16,278 nucleotides of DNA from Candidatus Neoanaerotignum tabaqchaliae (GCA_904420235.1 CAJFUS010000220.1:1-16278), one strand, 5' to 3'. Positions 1 through 7,472 are shown, numbered from the stretch's first letter. The notes: generated from the letters alone by a model not told the origin. Numbers and translations: made by a program.

Positions 1-728
1 CACTGGGCAAATGCCGAAAACTTGCCCACAAGTAAAGAGTTGAATTTGATGTATATTACCGACAGCGGTATTAAAATAACCGCAGCCAAAATAACGGACA
101 AAATTATCCTTTTTGAAACAAGAAACACAACTATGGCTAAAAGAATAGCTATGGCCGCGAAAGCCCTGTATGTGAAGTTTGAGGCTGCCGATATGTTTTC
201 AGCTACACTTGGTATAAGATAGGCCACAAGAAGTATGGCAAAGCAAAGTATGGCGGCTATAATCTGGTTTTCCGTAAGGGATGATGTGAACATGCCTATT
301 GCCGAAAGGGCGCACTGAAGTATAAAAAACGCGAATATACACCCAAAGGCCACCTTAAGATTAACTGCGCCGTACATTGACAAAATAAGAGGATATGCGC
401 ACATTATAAGGCATGGTATAAGCGAAACTGTGCAGAGGGCGAAAAACTTGCCAAGCACAATGCTTTTCATGTCAACAGGCAGTATATATAAAAGCTGTTC
501 GGTGCGCTGTTTTTTTTCGTCGGCAAAAACGCGCATTGTTAAAAGAGGAACGGCTATTAAAAGCACAAAGCACATATTTTTTATAACATACTCAAAAGCG
601 GGAGAATAGTAGACAAAATTAAGCAGGCTTACGTAAATTCCGGCGCTAAGCAGCATAAAGGCCGTAAAAACATAGCCTGTGGCCGTTACAAAATAAACCC
701 GCAGTTCTTTTTTATATATAGAAAGCAT
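1..728 (-). CDS. ABC-2 type transporter permease (GldF/NosY-like), partial
   Basis: This is the membrane subunit of an ABC transporter, partnered with the ATPase immediately upstream. The reading frame stays open from an ATG at 728-726 to the left window edge (242 residues visible; the 3' end is missing). That ATG directly follows the ATPase stop codon (731-729), and an AAGGAGG ribosome binding site at 739-745 lies inside the ATPase gene, so the two are translationally linked. About seven hydrophobic segments are visible (roughly residues 16-37, 50-67, 95-118, 126-148, 155-175, 188-205, 208-228). The loop after the second, with FADEKKQRTEQLLYILPV (68-85) followed by IVLGKF, is the hallmark of ABC-2 permeases of the GldF/NosY group. 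The substrate is unknown; such exporters handle diverse lipids, peptides or drugs. The family is confident, the function open. Confidence 0.85.
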   Translation of the reverse strand, partial: MLSIYKKELRVYFVTATGYVFTAFMLLSAGIYVSLLNFVYYSPAFEYVIKNMCFVLLIAVPLLTMRVFADEKKQRTEQLLYILPVDMKSIVLGKFFALCTVSLIPCLIMCAYPLILSMYGAVNLKVAFGCIFAFFILQCALSAIGMFTSSLTENQIIAAILCFAILLVAYLIPSVAENISAASNFTYRAFAAIAILLAIVVFLVSKRIILSVILAAVILIPLSVIYIKFNSLLVGKFSAFAQ

Positions 729-1676
729 TTATTTAACGCCTCCTTTTTCATAATCGTAATTTTCCTGCACAAGATTGAGGAATATGTCCTCAAGGGAGCT
801 TTTCTTAAGGCTCATCGACATAATAGGACATGATATTTCACTCATGGCATAAAAAACCTTTTCACGGGGGTCATTTTCGGCATCAAAGCTGAACTGGTAA
901 AATCCGAGTTTATCGGATATACCGAAATTATTAACCCCGTCTATACTTTTAAGGGCGTTTTCTATTTTGTTTTTATCGCCCTTGGCCTCCATAAGAACAC
1001 TTTTTTCCAATGTGCCGCCGGAAAGATTCTCAATGGTGTCGAAGGCCACAAGGCTGCCTTTTGATATAATCATTACAAGGCCGCAAACAGCGCTTATTTC
1101 GGAAAGTATATGGCTGCTTAATATAACAGTGTGGTTTTTTCCAAGCTCTTTTATAAGATTGCGTATGTCTATTATTTGCTCAGGGTCAAGACCCACAGTA
1201 GGCTCGTCCAATATTATAATGGGCGGGTTTCCCAATATGGCCTGCGATATGCCTACCCTTTGGCGGTATCCCTTTGAGAGATTTTTTATAAGTCGGTTTT
1301 TCATATGACTTATGTTTGTAAGCTCCATTACCCGGTCTATTTCGGATTTTATTTGGGACTTGGGTATTTTTTTTGCCTCTCCCACAAAAAGCAGATATTC
1401 GTATGGCGTAAGGTCCTCGTATACAGGCGGTATTTCCGGAAGATAGCCTATATATTTTTTGGCATCCTCTGGCTCTGTTAATATGTCACGGCCATTTATA
1501 AGTATTTGGCCCTCTGTTGGGGAAAGACAGCCGGTAATCATGTTCATAGTGGTGCTTTTTCCAGCGCCGTTTGGCCCAAGAAAGCCGAAAACACAGTTGT
1601 CCGGTATTTTGAAACTTAAATTGTTAACGGCATTGTGTTTGCCGTAGGTTTTAATAAGTCCATTAACTTCTATCAA
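729..1676 (-). CDS. ABC transporter ATP-binding protein (GldA/CcmA-like)
   Basis: Cytoplasmic ATPase of the ABC-2 exporter, 315 aa. Visible motifs are Walker A GPNGAGKST (34-42), the GYLPE segment in the Q-loop position (77-81, with Glu where many families have Gln, as in GldA-type proteins), signature LSKGYRQRV (133-141), Walker B IIILDEPT (153-160) and the switch His in SSH (187-189). The C-terminal ~100 residues form the extra domain common to this group. The start is TTG at 1676-1674: an AAAGGAAG ribosome binding site lies 10 nt upstream, and the next in-frame Met is beyond Walker A, so a later start would destroy the ATPase. The permease gene follows with no gap. The gene has its own promoter (1712-1740) and follows a terminator behind the MerR gene. 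Family assignment is firm; the substrate cannot be told. Confidence 0.93.
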   Translation of the reverse strand: MIEVNGLIKTYGKHNAVNNLSFKIPDNCVFGFLGPNGAGKSTTMNMITGCLSPTEGQILINGRDILTEPEDAKKYIGYLPEIPPVYEDLTPYEYLLFVGEAKKIPKSQIKSEIDRVMELTNISHMKNRLIKNLSKGYRQRVGISQAILGNPPIIILDEPTVGLDPEQIIDIRNLIKELGKNHTVILSSHILSEISAVCGLVMIISKGSLVAFDTIENLSGGTLEKSVLMEAKGDKNKIENALKSIDGVNNFGISDKLGFYQFSFDAENDPREKVFYAMSEISCPIMSMSLKKSSLEDIFLNLVQENYDYEKGGVK

Positions 1677-1711
1677 TTTAGCAGCACTTCCTTTTTAAGG
1701 TATCATTTGAA

Positions 1712-1740
1712 ATAATAGCAGATTTTTACATGAACTTCAA
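1712..1740 (-). promoter_or_regulatory. sigma-A-type promoter of the ABC operon
   Basis: Minus strand: TTGAAG (1740-1735), 17-nt spacer, TATTAT (1717-1712), with TG one base before the -10 (extended -10). It lies about 35 nt upstream of the TTG start of the ATPase. Confidence 0.65.
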
Positions 1741-1807
1741 TGTATTTACTGTGAACAATGTGTGAAAAAGCTGTTGATAAACGCCACAAGCGGAACTTTT
1801 TTTGTTA

Positions 1808-1834
1808 ATAAAAGCGGACACTTTAAGCGTCCGC
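1808..1834 (-). terminator. Rho-independent terminator behind the MerR gene
   Basis: Minus-strand RNA forms an 8-bp stem, GCGGACGC / GTGTCCGC, around a TTAAA loop (1834-1814), followed by TTTTATT. One pair is G-U in this direction but an A-C mismatch on the plus strand, which supports minus-strand use. It sits 9 nt past the MerR stop codon. Confidence 0.7.
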
Positions 1835-1842
1835 AGGATATT

Positions 1843-2682
1843 TTATTTTTTTTTCACAGGTATAATTATGCGGGTAACAAACTGGTCATCGTTTTTAAGG
1901 TCTATGGGAGAAACCATATATTCTTCGGCTATAGGGCCGTCTATCTCATATCCGTTGGAATTTACCCATTTTATGGTTTTTATGTATGTGTTAACCATAT
2001 TTTCATATCCGCCGTAGTGCATTGAAACCGCTGCCGTATATGGTTTTTCCGATTTAAAAAAAGGGAAATCGGTATTTTCTTTTATGGGCATTCCAATTTC
2101 AAGGTCGCATTCGGTTTTTAAAAACTGCTCTATGGGGGCGTTATGATAAACTGCTCTTATTACGCCGTCAGATTTAAAACGGTTTTTTCTTATAAGCTCA
2201 AATATCTCAAACCACCTGCAAACCGGTATAAAATCGTTTTTGAAGTTTTTCTCGACGCGCCTTGTGTAAATCCAGCCTTTTTGTGGAATTTCCTCAATTG
2301 ATACGGAATATTTTTTTTCACAAAGACCGGACTGCGCCTCAATTTTATCAAGCTGAGAAAGTATTTCGTTATAAAGGGCCTGCATAGATTCTATTTTATC
2401 ATGTATATCGTTCAGTTTTGTTATAAGTCCATCTTTTAAAGAGCTGTTCTCCGGCTCTGATAAAAGCGTATGAATTTCATCTAATGAAAAACCATAGCTT
2501 TTAAATTTTCTTATATTGTGGAGTACAAGCATTTGTTTTTCGGTGTAGTAACGGTAATTTGTCTCGGAATCACGTTTTTCGGGAACAAGCAGATTTATTT
2601 CATCATAATATCTTAGGGTTTTTATAGGCACTCCGCATATTTCGGAAATATCGCCTATTGTATATAATTTTTTATTTGCCAC
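1843..2682 (-). CDS. MerR-family regulator with GyrI-like effector-binding domain
   Basis: Transcriptional regulator, 279 aa, of the BmrR-like layout. The N-terminal winged helix-turn-helix (about 5-75) shows YTIGDISEICGV, then KTLRYYDEINLL and NYRYYTEKQ, all typical of MerR proteins. A predicted coiled coil (about 82-117) joins it to a C-terminal GyrI-like domain (about 125-277) ending WVNSNGYEIDGP...EEYMVSP, the usual closing pattern of that ligand-binding fold. The start is GTG at 2682-2680, with a perfect AAAGGAGG ribosome binding site 7 nt upstream; the next Met is residue 51, inside the DNA-binding domain. It precedes an ABC exporter on the same strand, so it probably controls that exporter in response to a small hydrophobic or cationic ligand (inference). 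Neither flanking promoter has the 19-20 bp spacer of classical MerR-activated promoters. Confidence 0.92.
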   Translation of the reverse strand: MANKKLYTIGDISEICGVPIKTLRYYDEINLLVPEKRDSETNYRYYTEKQMLVLHNIRKFKSYGFSLDEIHTLLSEPENSSLKDGLITKLNDIHDKIESMQALYNEILSQLDKIEAQSGLCEKKYSVSIEEIPQKGWIYTRRVEKNFKNDFIPVCRWFEIFELIRKNRFKSDGVIRAVYHNAPIEQFLKTECDLEIGMPIKENTDFPFFKSEKPYTAAVSMHYGGYENMVNTYIKTIKWVNSNGYEIDGPIAEEYMVSPIDLKNDDQFVTRIIIPVKKK

Positions 2683-2724
2683 AGCAAGTCCTCCTTTATG
2701 GTAAAGGATTTTATTTTTATTAGA

Positions 2725-2753
2725 ATTATATACCGAGGCAAATTTTTTTTCAA
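2725..2753 (-). promoter_or_regulatory. sigma-A-type promoter of the MerR gene
   Basis: Minus strand: TTGAAA (2753-2748), 17-nt spacer, TATAAT (2730-2725). The consensus -10 and optimal spacing make this a strong constitutive promoter. The leader to the GTG start is about 35-40 nt and carries the AAAGGAGG site at 2690-2697. Confidence 0.8.
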
Positions 2754-2760
2754 CATATTG

Positions 2761-2798
2761 AAAAAATCCTGTATTCTTATGTGAAATACAGGATTTTT
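2761..2798 (-). terminator. Rho-independent terminator of murC
   Basis: Perfect 12-bp inverted repeat AAATCCTGTATT / AATACAGGATTT (2764-2775 and 2785-2796) with a 9-nt loop. In the minus direction it is followed by a T run. It begins about 22 nt past the murC stop codon. Flanking A and T runs make it nearly symmetric, so it may also work on the plus strand. Confidence 0.85.
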
Positions 2799-2818
2799 AG
2801 CTTATATAACTTGATATT

Positions 2819-4198
2819 TCAGGATTTTATAAGGTCTTCCCCAACTTTATATATGTCTCCGGCGCCCATTGTTATTATAATGTCTCCGGCCTTGGCTTCT
2901 TTTTTAACCATATCGGAAACATTGCTGAAAGAACCGGCGTATACTGCGTTTTTGCTGTTTTTATTTATTTCATCGGCAACGTCCTTTGAGCTTATAAGGC
3001 CCGTGTCCTTTTCTCTTGCGGCGTATATATCGGCAAGTATTACTAAATCGGCGTTATAAAAAGCCTTGCCGAAATCGGAAAGAAGGGTTTTTGCCCTTGA
3101 GTAGGTATGAGGCTGGAAAAGGCACAAAATTCGGTTATGTTTAACTTTTTGGGCAGCAGCAAGTGTAGCCTTTACCTCTGACGGGTGATGGGCGTAATCG
3201 TCTATAACCATTGCGCCGTTAAACTCTCCTTTATACTGGAATCTTCTGTCAACTCCCGTATAGTTTTTAAGGCCCTCGGCGGCTTCTTTTGGTGAAATTC
3301 CCGTTGTTTCGGCGGCGGCTATGGCGGCCAAAGCGTTTAATATGTTGTGGTCTCCGGGAATATTAAGCTGAACATGGGTTTTAAACTGTCCGTTAAAATA
3401 GGCGTCAAACTCGGCGCCGCCTTTTTGGTTGTGGCTTATGTTCTTCGGATACCACATTGAGCCGTTGTCGGAGCCGAATGTTACTATATTGCATTTAAGG
3501 CCGGTTATAACTTCTTTTAAGCCGGGGTCGGAACCGTTTATAACCACATAACCGTAATCAGGAACGTTTGACGCAAATTTATGAAACGAGCTTCTTATGT
3601 GGTTTATATCTTTAAAATAATCAAGATGTTCAGCCTCTATGTTTAAAATTACGGCCGTAAAGGGGAAAAACTGGAGAAAACTGTCGTGATACTCGCAGGC
3701 CTCGGCAACAAAATACTCATTTCCGCCAACTTTAATGTTTCCGCCTATTGTTGAAAGGTTTCCGCCTATTGTTATGGTTGGATTTTTGCCGGAATAAAGA
3801 GTTATCTCGGAAAGCATTGACGATGTTGTGGTTTTTCCGTGGGTTCCGGCTACGGCTATTGATTTTTTATAGCAGTCCATTATATTGCCTAAAAGCACCG
3901 CTCTTTCAACGGCGAGTATGCCTTTTTCATTGGCCGCCAAAAGTTCGGGATTATCGCTTTTAACGGCCGCCGTATAAACAACAAGGTCTATGCCGTTTGT
4001 TATGTTTTCGGCCTTATGGCCTATATTAACTTTTATGCCGTCTTTTTCAAGTTTTTCCGTTGCCGGAGATGCCTTCATGTCTGAGCCGGAGACGTTTATG
4101 CCCTCTTTAAAAAGTATTTCCGCAAGGCCGGACATGCTTACGCCGCCTATTCCTATGAAATAGACGTTTTTTATGCTATTGTTTAAATCAAGTTTCAT
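2819..4198 (-). CDS. murC: UDP-N-acetylmuramate--L-alanine ligase (MurC)
   Basis: MurC joins L-alanine to UDP-N-acetylmuramic acid using ATP, the first amino-acid step of peptidoglycan precursor synthesis, in the cytoplasm. The 459-aa length is normal. In order: the N-terminal Rossmann motif GIGGVSMSG (16-24), P-loop GTHGKTTT (118-125), the central-domain segments EACEYHDSFL and NIEAEHLDYF (166-195), RRFQYKG (318-324), DDYAHHPSEV (333-342), FQPHTYSR (361-368) and GAGDIY near the end. I chose ATG 4198-4196, beginning MKLDLN, because GGAG (4208-4211) lies 9 nt before it. An upstream in-frame TTG at 4213 would add five residues but overlap that ribosome binding site. It is a single-gene unit with its own promoter and terminator, divergent from glgC. 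No key residue is missing. Confidence 0.97.
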   Translation of the reverse strand: MKLDLNNSIKNVYFIGIGGVSMSGLAEILFKEGINVSGSDMKASPATEKLEKDGIKVNIGHKAENITNGIDLVVYTAAVKSDNPELLAANEKGILAVERAVLLGNIMDCYKKSIAVAGTHGKTTTSSMLSEITLYSGKNPTITIGGNLSTIGGNIKVGGNEYFVAEACEYHDSFLQFFPFTAVILNIEAEHLDYFKDINHIRSSFHKFASNVPDYGYVVINGSDPGLKEVITGLKCNIVTFGSDNGSMWYPKNISHNQKGGAEFDAYFNGQFKTHVQLNIPGDHNILNALAAIAAAETTGISPKEAAEGLKNYTGVDRRFQYKGEFNGAMVIDDYAHHPSEVKATLAAAQKVKHNRILCLFQPHTYSRAKTLLSDFGKAFYNADLVILADIYAAREKDTGLISSKDVADEINKNSKNAVYAGSFSNVSDMVKKEAKAGDIIITMGAGDIYKVGEDLIKS

Positions 4199-4234
4199 AA
4201 TCAAGCGCTCCAATTCATAATTGTGTTTTAAGTA

Positions 4235-4263
4235 AGTATACTACATGGGATTTTTAAAGTCCA
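4235..4263 (-). promoter_or_regulatory. Probable murC promoter
   Basis: Minus strand: TGGACT (4263-4258, four of six consensus bases), 17-nt spacer, TATACT (4240-4235). It lies about 37 nt upstream of the murC ATG. Confidence 0.5.
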
Positions 4264-4329
4264 TATTTTAGTTATTAATTGATGTATGTCCGAATAATAA
4301 TATAATTATACCGCATAATATTTATTTAT

Positions 4330-4358
4330 ATTTACATAACAAATTGTTTTATGTAAAT
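4330..4358. repeat. AT-rich inverted repeat between murC and glgC
   Basis: ATTTACATAA (4330-4339) and TTATGTAAAT (4349-4358) are perfect 10-bp arms around 9 nt. The spacer itself contains the near-palindrome AACAAATTGTT (4339-4349). It lies roughly 80 bp upstream of the glgC -10 and 95 bp upstream of the murC -10. No T run follows, so it is not an obvious terminator; a regulator binding site or replication/nucleoid element is possible. The rest of the 4199-4514 gap holds only the two promoters and AT-rich sequence. Confidence 0.45.
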
Positions 4359-4436
4359 TTATTATAATAATTATGTTAATAAATATGTTTTTTTGAGTTA
4401 AAATTTTAAAAATTTATTTATTATTGATGTGAAATA

Positions 4437-4445
4437 TGGTAAAAT
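4437..4445 (+). promoter_or_regulatory. Candidate extended -10 promoter of glgC
   Basis: TGGTAAAAT (TG at 4437-4438, TAAAAT at 4440-4445) fits an extended -10 element. No good -35 is seen 16-18 nt upstream. It would give a leader of about 60 nt before glgC. Confidence 0.4.
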
Positions 4446-4514
4446 GAATTAAAACAAACAGCTTTAAAAATCCTTCTGTAATGTTATTTTACTGAGCTTA
4501 AGGAGTGGTGATAT

Positions 4515-5798
4515 ATGAGCAAAAACGAAATGATAGCGCTTATACTTGCCGGAGGACAGGGGAGCCGGCTTGGAGTGCTTACAAATAAGATAGCCAAGCC
4601 GGCGGTGGCTTTTGGCGGAATGTACCGAATAATAGATTTTCCCCTGAGCAACTGCATAAATTCCGGCGTATATAATGTAGGCGTGCTTACACAGTATCAG
4701 CCACTTAGGCTTAACAGGCACATAGGCATAGGCATTCCCTGGGACCTTGACAGGAAAAACGGAGGAGTTACAATTTTGGCTCCCCATGTTAAAGGCGGAG
4801 AGGGCAGTGGCGAGTGGTTTATGGGAACGGCCAACGCCATATATCAAAACATTGAGTATATTGACTCCAACGACCCAGAGTATGTGCTTGTGCTTTCCGG
4901 CGACCATATATACAAAATGGACTACTCTAAGATGCTTGATTTCCACAAGAAAAAGAACTGCTCGGCCACGATAGCCGTTCTTGAGGTGCCTATTGAGGAA
5001 GCCAGCCGTTTTGGAATTATGAATACTGAAGATGACGACAGGATTTATGAGTTTGAGGAAAAGCCGGCAAATCCTAAAAGCAATTTGGCATCAATGGGAA
5101 TATATATATTTACATGGTCCAAGCTTAGGGCAGCGCTTATTAAAGATAATAAAATACATCCGGACAGCGACTTTGGAATGCACATAATACCAAAGATGCT
5201 TAACGATAAAGAAACCATTTATGCTTGGCGCTTTAAGGATTACTGGAAAGACGTTGGAACCATAGAGAGTTATTGGCAGGCCAACATGGAGCTTATAAAA
5301 ACTCTTCCCTCGTTTAATTTGTATGAGGATTTTTGGAAGATTTACACAAACACTGGAAATCAGCCGCCGCAGTACATAGCTTCAACTGCTGTGGTTAAAA
5401 AGTCTATAATATCAGACGGCTGTGAGGTTTACGGCAATGTGCACGGTTCTGTTTTAAGCCCAGATGTAATAATTGAGGAAGGGGCGGAGGTTAAAGACTC
5501 CATAATAATGTATTCAACAGTTATAAAACGCGGAGCCTTTATTGACAGATGCATAATAGACGAACACTGTGTTATTGGTGAGAATGTTAAAATGGGTGTT
5601 GGAGAAAATATTATAAACGAGAACAAGCCTAAAATATACAACACTGGAATTACTGTGGTGGGCGAGCATACGGACATTCCGGACAACGTAACTATTGGAA
5701 AAAACTGCGTAGTTTACGGAAAAACCACTTCTGCTGATTATAAGGACAGCGTGCTTGAAAGCGGAAAATCCATAATCATAGGGGAGGAAGATATATGA
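4515..5798 (+). CDS. glgC: Glucose-1-phosphate adenylyltransferase (ADP-glucose pyrophosphorylase), GlgC
   Basis: GlgC makes ADP-glucose from ATP and glucose-1-phosphate, the committed step of bacterial glycogen synthesis. The protein is 427 aa. The nucleotidyltransferase domain shows LAGGQGSRLG (11-20), AKPAVAFGG (27-35), RIIDFPLSNC (38-47), WFMGTANAIY (101-110), catalytic SGDHIYKMDY (128-137), sugar-phosphate-binding FEEKP (180-184) and DYWKDVGTI (242-250). A C-terminal left-handed beta-helix (about 290-410) carries the hexapeptide pattern. ATG 4515 has AAGGAG about 8 nt upstream. The last 4 bp overlap glgD (ATGA), so the two are coupled. Glycogen synthase, branching enzyme and phosphorylase genes are not in the window. 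All visible active-site motifs are intact, so this should be the catalytic partner of GlgD. Confidence 0.97.
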   Translation: MSKNEMIALILAGGQGSRLGVLTNKIAKPAVAFGGMYRIIDFPLSNCINSGVYNVGVLTQYQPLRLNRHIGIGIPWDLDRKNGGVTILAPHVKGGEGSGEWFMGTANAIYQNIEYIDSNDPEYVLVLSGDHIYKMDYSKMLDFHKKKNCSATIAVLEVPIEEASRFGIMNTEDDDRIYEFEEKPANPKSNLASMGIYIFTWSKLRAALIKDNKIHPDSDFGMHIIPKMLNDKETIYAWRFKDYWKDVGTIESYWQANMELIKTLPSFNLYEDFWKIYTNTGNQPPQYIASTAVVKKSIISDGCEVYGNVHGSVLSPDVIIEEGAEVKDSIIMYSTVIKRGAFIDRCIIDEHCVIGENVKMGVGENIINENKPKIYNTGITVVGEHTDIPDNVTIGKNCVVYGKTTSADYKDSVLESGKSIIIGEEDI

Positions 5799-6910
5799 AA
5801 GCAATAGGAATTATACTTGCCGGAGGAAACAATGAAATGCGCCTTGGTGACCTTACAAGTTCAAGGGCGGCGTCGGCACTTCCGGTTGGAAGCTGTTACA
5901 GGGCGATAGATTTTCCTTTAAGCAATATGTCAAACTCTATGATAAATAAAGTGGCCGTAATAACCCAGTATAACTCTCGTTCACTTCACGACCATTTATC
6001 AAGCTCCAAATGGTGGGATTTTGGACGCAAACAGGGCGGACTTTACATTTTTACGCCATATATGAGCAATGACAATTCTCTTTGGTTTAGGGGAACGGCC
6101 GACTCTATTTACAGAAATATATCATTCCTTGAAAGAAGCAACGAAAATTATGTTGTTATAACTTCAGGAGATGCCATATACAAAATGGACTACAGAAAGG
6201 TAATAGAGTATCACAAAGAGAAAAACGCAGACATAACTGTTGTGTGCAAGGAAATGTGCGACAGAGACCTTACTATGTTCGGTATAATGAAGCTTGACGA
6301 AAACAACAGAATTTCAGAGTTTGAGGAAAAACCCATAGAGCCGCAGACAAACATAGCATCTCTTGGAATTTATATAATTTCAAGAACGCTGCTTATAGAT
6401 TTATTGAACGAGATAATTCCGGAAGGGCGCTTTGACATAGTAAAAGATATAATAATACGTTTCAGAAGGAAACTTAAAATATACGGTTATAAATTTGATG
6501 GATACTGGAGTTCCATAGGAAGCGGAGTAATGGACTATTTCAACGCCAATATGGACTTTTTAAAGGACGATGTAAGAAAAGAGTTTACAAAAAATTTCCC
6601 ATATACATTTACTAAACCTAAAGACGAACCGCCTGTTAAATATAATGACGGGGCCGAAGTATTGAACACAATAATAGGCGGAGGAAGCATAATAAATGGC
6701 CATGTTGAGCATTCGGTGCTTTTTAGAAGAGTCTATATAGGAGAGAATACCTTAATTAAAAACTCAATACTTATGGAGGGCTGCTATATTGGTAACAACT
6801 GCGTTATAGAAAACGCCATTTTGGATAAGCAAGTGGTTGTTTCGGACGAAAAACATATAAAAGGAGATATATTAAGCCCGGCCGTATTTAAAAAAAGGTC
6901 TTCTATTTAG
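5795..6910 (+). CDS. glgD: GlgD, non-catalytic or regulatory ADP-glucose pyrophosphorylase subunit
   Basis: Paralogue of GlgC, 371 aa, with the same nucleotidyltransferase plus beta-helix layout but shorter. In studied Firmicutes GlgD has little activity alone and stimulates GlgC in a heterotetramer. The nucleotide-binding loop is degraded: GGNNEMRLG (10-18) replaces GGxGxRLG, and SSRAASALPVGS (22-33) lacks the AKP lysine of GlgC. The catalytic-loop aspartate (SGDAIYKMDY, 124-133) and FEEKP (176-180) remain. This agrees with a regulatory rather than a fully dead subunit. ATG 5795 overlaps the glgC stop by 4 bp, and GGGGAGG at 5781-5787, inside glgC, is its ribosome binding site. No terminator separates it from spoVG. 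Confidence 0.93.
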   Translation: MKAIGIILAGGNNEMRLGDLTSSRAASALPVGSCYRAIDFPLSNMSNSMINKVAVITQYNSRSLHDHLSSSKWWDFGRKQGGLYIFTPYMSNDNSLWFRGTADSIYRNISFLERSNENYVVITSGDAIYKMDYRKVIEYHKEKNADITVVCKEMCDRDLTMFGIMKLDENNRISEFEEKPIEPQTNIASLGIYIISRTLLIDLLNEIIPEGRFDIVKDIIIRFRRKLKIYGYKFDGYWSSIGSGVMDYFNANMDFLKDDVRKEFTKNFPYTFTKPKDEPPVKYNDGAEVLNTIIGGGSIINGHVEHSVLFRRVYIGENTLIKNSILMEGCYIGNNCVIENAILDKQVVVSDEKHIKGDILSPAVFKKRSSI

Positions 6911-6931
6911 GAATACAAATGAATATCAGGA

Positions 6932-6959
6932 CTGTGAGACATAAGTAATTTTTTCACAG
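6932..6959 (+). other. Small hairpin upstream of spoVG
   Basis: CTGTGAGA (6932-6939) can pair with TTTTCACAG (6951-6959), giving about 8 bp including one G-U, with an 11-12 nt loop. It ends 7 nt before the AGGGGG ribosome binding site of spoVG. No T run follows, so it does not look like a terminator. It could be an mRNA end or processing structure between glgD and spoVG. Confidence 0.35.
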
Positions 6960-6979
6960 CCGGGTCAGGGGGTTTTAAT

Positions 6980-7279
6980 ATGAAAATCACTAATGTAAAA
7001 ATACGTAAAGTTAACAAAGAAGGAAAAATGAAAGCTGTAGTTTCGGTTACTTTTGACGACATGTTTGTTGTTCACGACATGAAGGTTATAGAAAAGGACG
7101 ACGGACTTTTTATAGCTATGCCAAGCAGAAAAACTTCTGACGGCGAATTTAGGGATATTGCGCATCCCATTAATCAGTCGTCCAGAGAAATGGTTCAAGC
7201 CGCTGTATTTGAGGAATACTACAGAGTTATAAATGAGGAAGAACAAGCTTTAAATGAAGAAGAAACTGTTGCGGAATAA
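6980..7279 (+). CDS. spoVG: Septation/stage V sporulation regulator SpoVG
   Basis: Small conserved nucleic-acid-binding protein, 99 aa, widely found in Firmicutes and involved in asymmetric septation and sporulation as well as RNA/DNA-level regulation. Recognisable stretches are MKITNVKIRKVN (1-12), VVHDMKVI (30-37), GLFIAMPSRKTSDGEFRDI (42-60) and AHPIN (61-65), all diagnostic. The C-terminal tail (about 84-99) is rich in glutamate, as usual for the family and variable. ATG 6980 follows AGGGGG (6967-6972) by 7 nt. It lies 69 nt behind glgD and could be read through from glgCD. I found no convincing sigma-H-type promoter in that gap, although spoVG has one in Bacillus. A strong terminator follows. 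Confidence 0.96.
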   Translation: MKITNVKIRKVNKEGKMKAVVSVTFDDMFVVHDMKVIEKDDGLFIAMPSRKTSDGEFRDIAHPINQSSREMVQAAVFEEYYRVINEEEQALNEEETVAE

Positions 7280-7295
7280 AAAACGCAGTTTATAA

Positions 7296-7328
7296 AATAA
7301 TGAGCGTCTTATGGCGCTCATTATTTTT
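7296..7328 (+). terminator. Rho-independent terminator of spoVG
   Basis: AATAATGAGCG (7296-7306) pairs with CGCTCATTATT (7315-7325) around an 8-nt loop, followed by TTT. It is 16 nt past the spoVG stop and probably ends the glgC-glgD-spoVG transcript. Confidence 0.88.
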
Positions 7329-7403
7329 GTGTGCAAAAGCTTTATAAAAGTTATATAGATAAAAAACTGCCGCGGTATAGGAGATATTAGGACTACGTTG
7401 CCA

Positions 7404-7441
7404 ATAACAAAAAGTATATATTTAAAAGTATATATTGTTAT
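7404..7441. repeat. Nested direct and inverted repeat in the spoVG-EamA gap
   Basis: AAAGTATATATT occurs at 7411-7422 and again at 7425-7436 (14-bp period). The pair is bracketed by ATAACAA (7404-7410) and its complement TTGTTAT (7435-7441). No gene or convincing promoter is attached. Apart from this and the two terminators, the 7280-7612 gap shows nothing I can name. Confidence 0.4.
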
Positions 7442-7472
7442 ATCTTATCGTGTTTAAGATTGTATATTTAGT

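Noticed and set aside
22..222. 66-codon plus-strand open frame at the left edge
   Set aside because: The minus strand here encodes a continuous ABC-2 permease with clear membrane segments and motifs.
1762..2025. 87-codon plus-strand open frame opposite the end of the MerR gene
   Set aside because: It overlaps the MerR coding end and its terminator, has no ribosome binding site, and its low-complexity aromatic content is typical of a shadow.
4199..4213. TTG 4213 as the start of murC
   Set aside because: The GGAG ribosome binding site falls within this codon extension and is correctly spaced for ATG 4198.
4464..4946. 160-codon minus-strand open frame over the start of glgC
   Set aside because: It lies opposite intact glgC coding sequence, has no ribosome binding site or family resemblance, and its composition is that of a reverse-strand shadow.
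6908..6925. AGGAATA...GAATAT as a possible sigma-H promoter for spoVG
   Set aside because: The two elements are only about 5 nt apart, far short of the roughly 12-13 nt needed.
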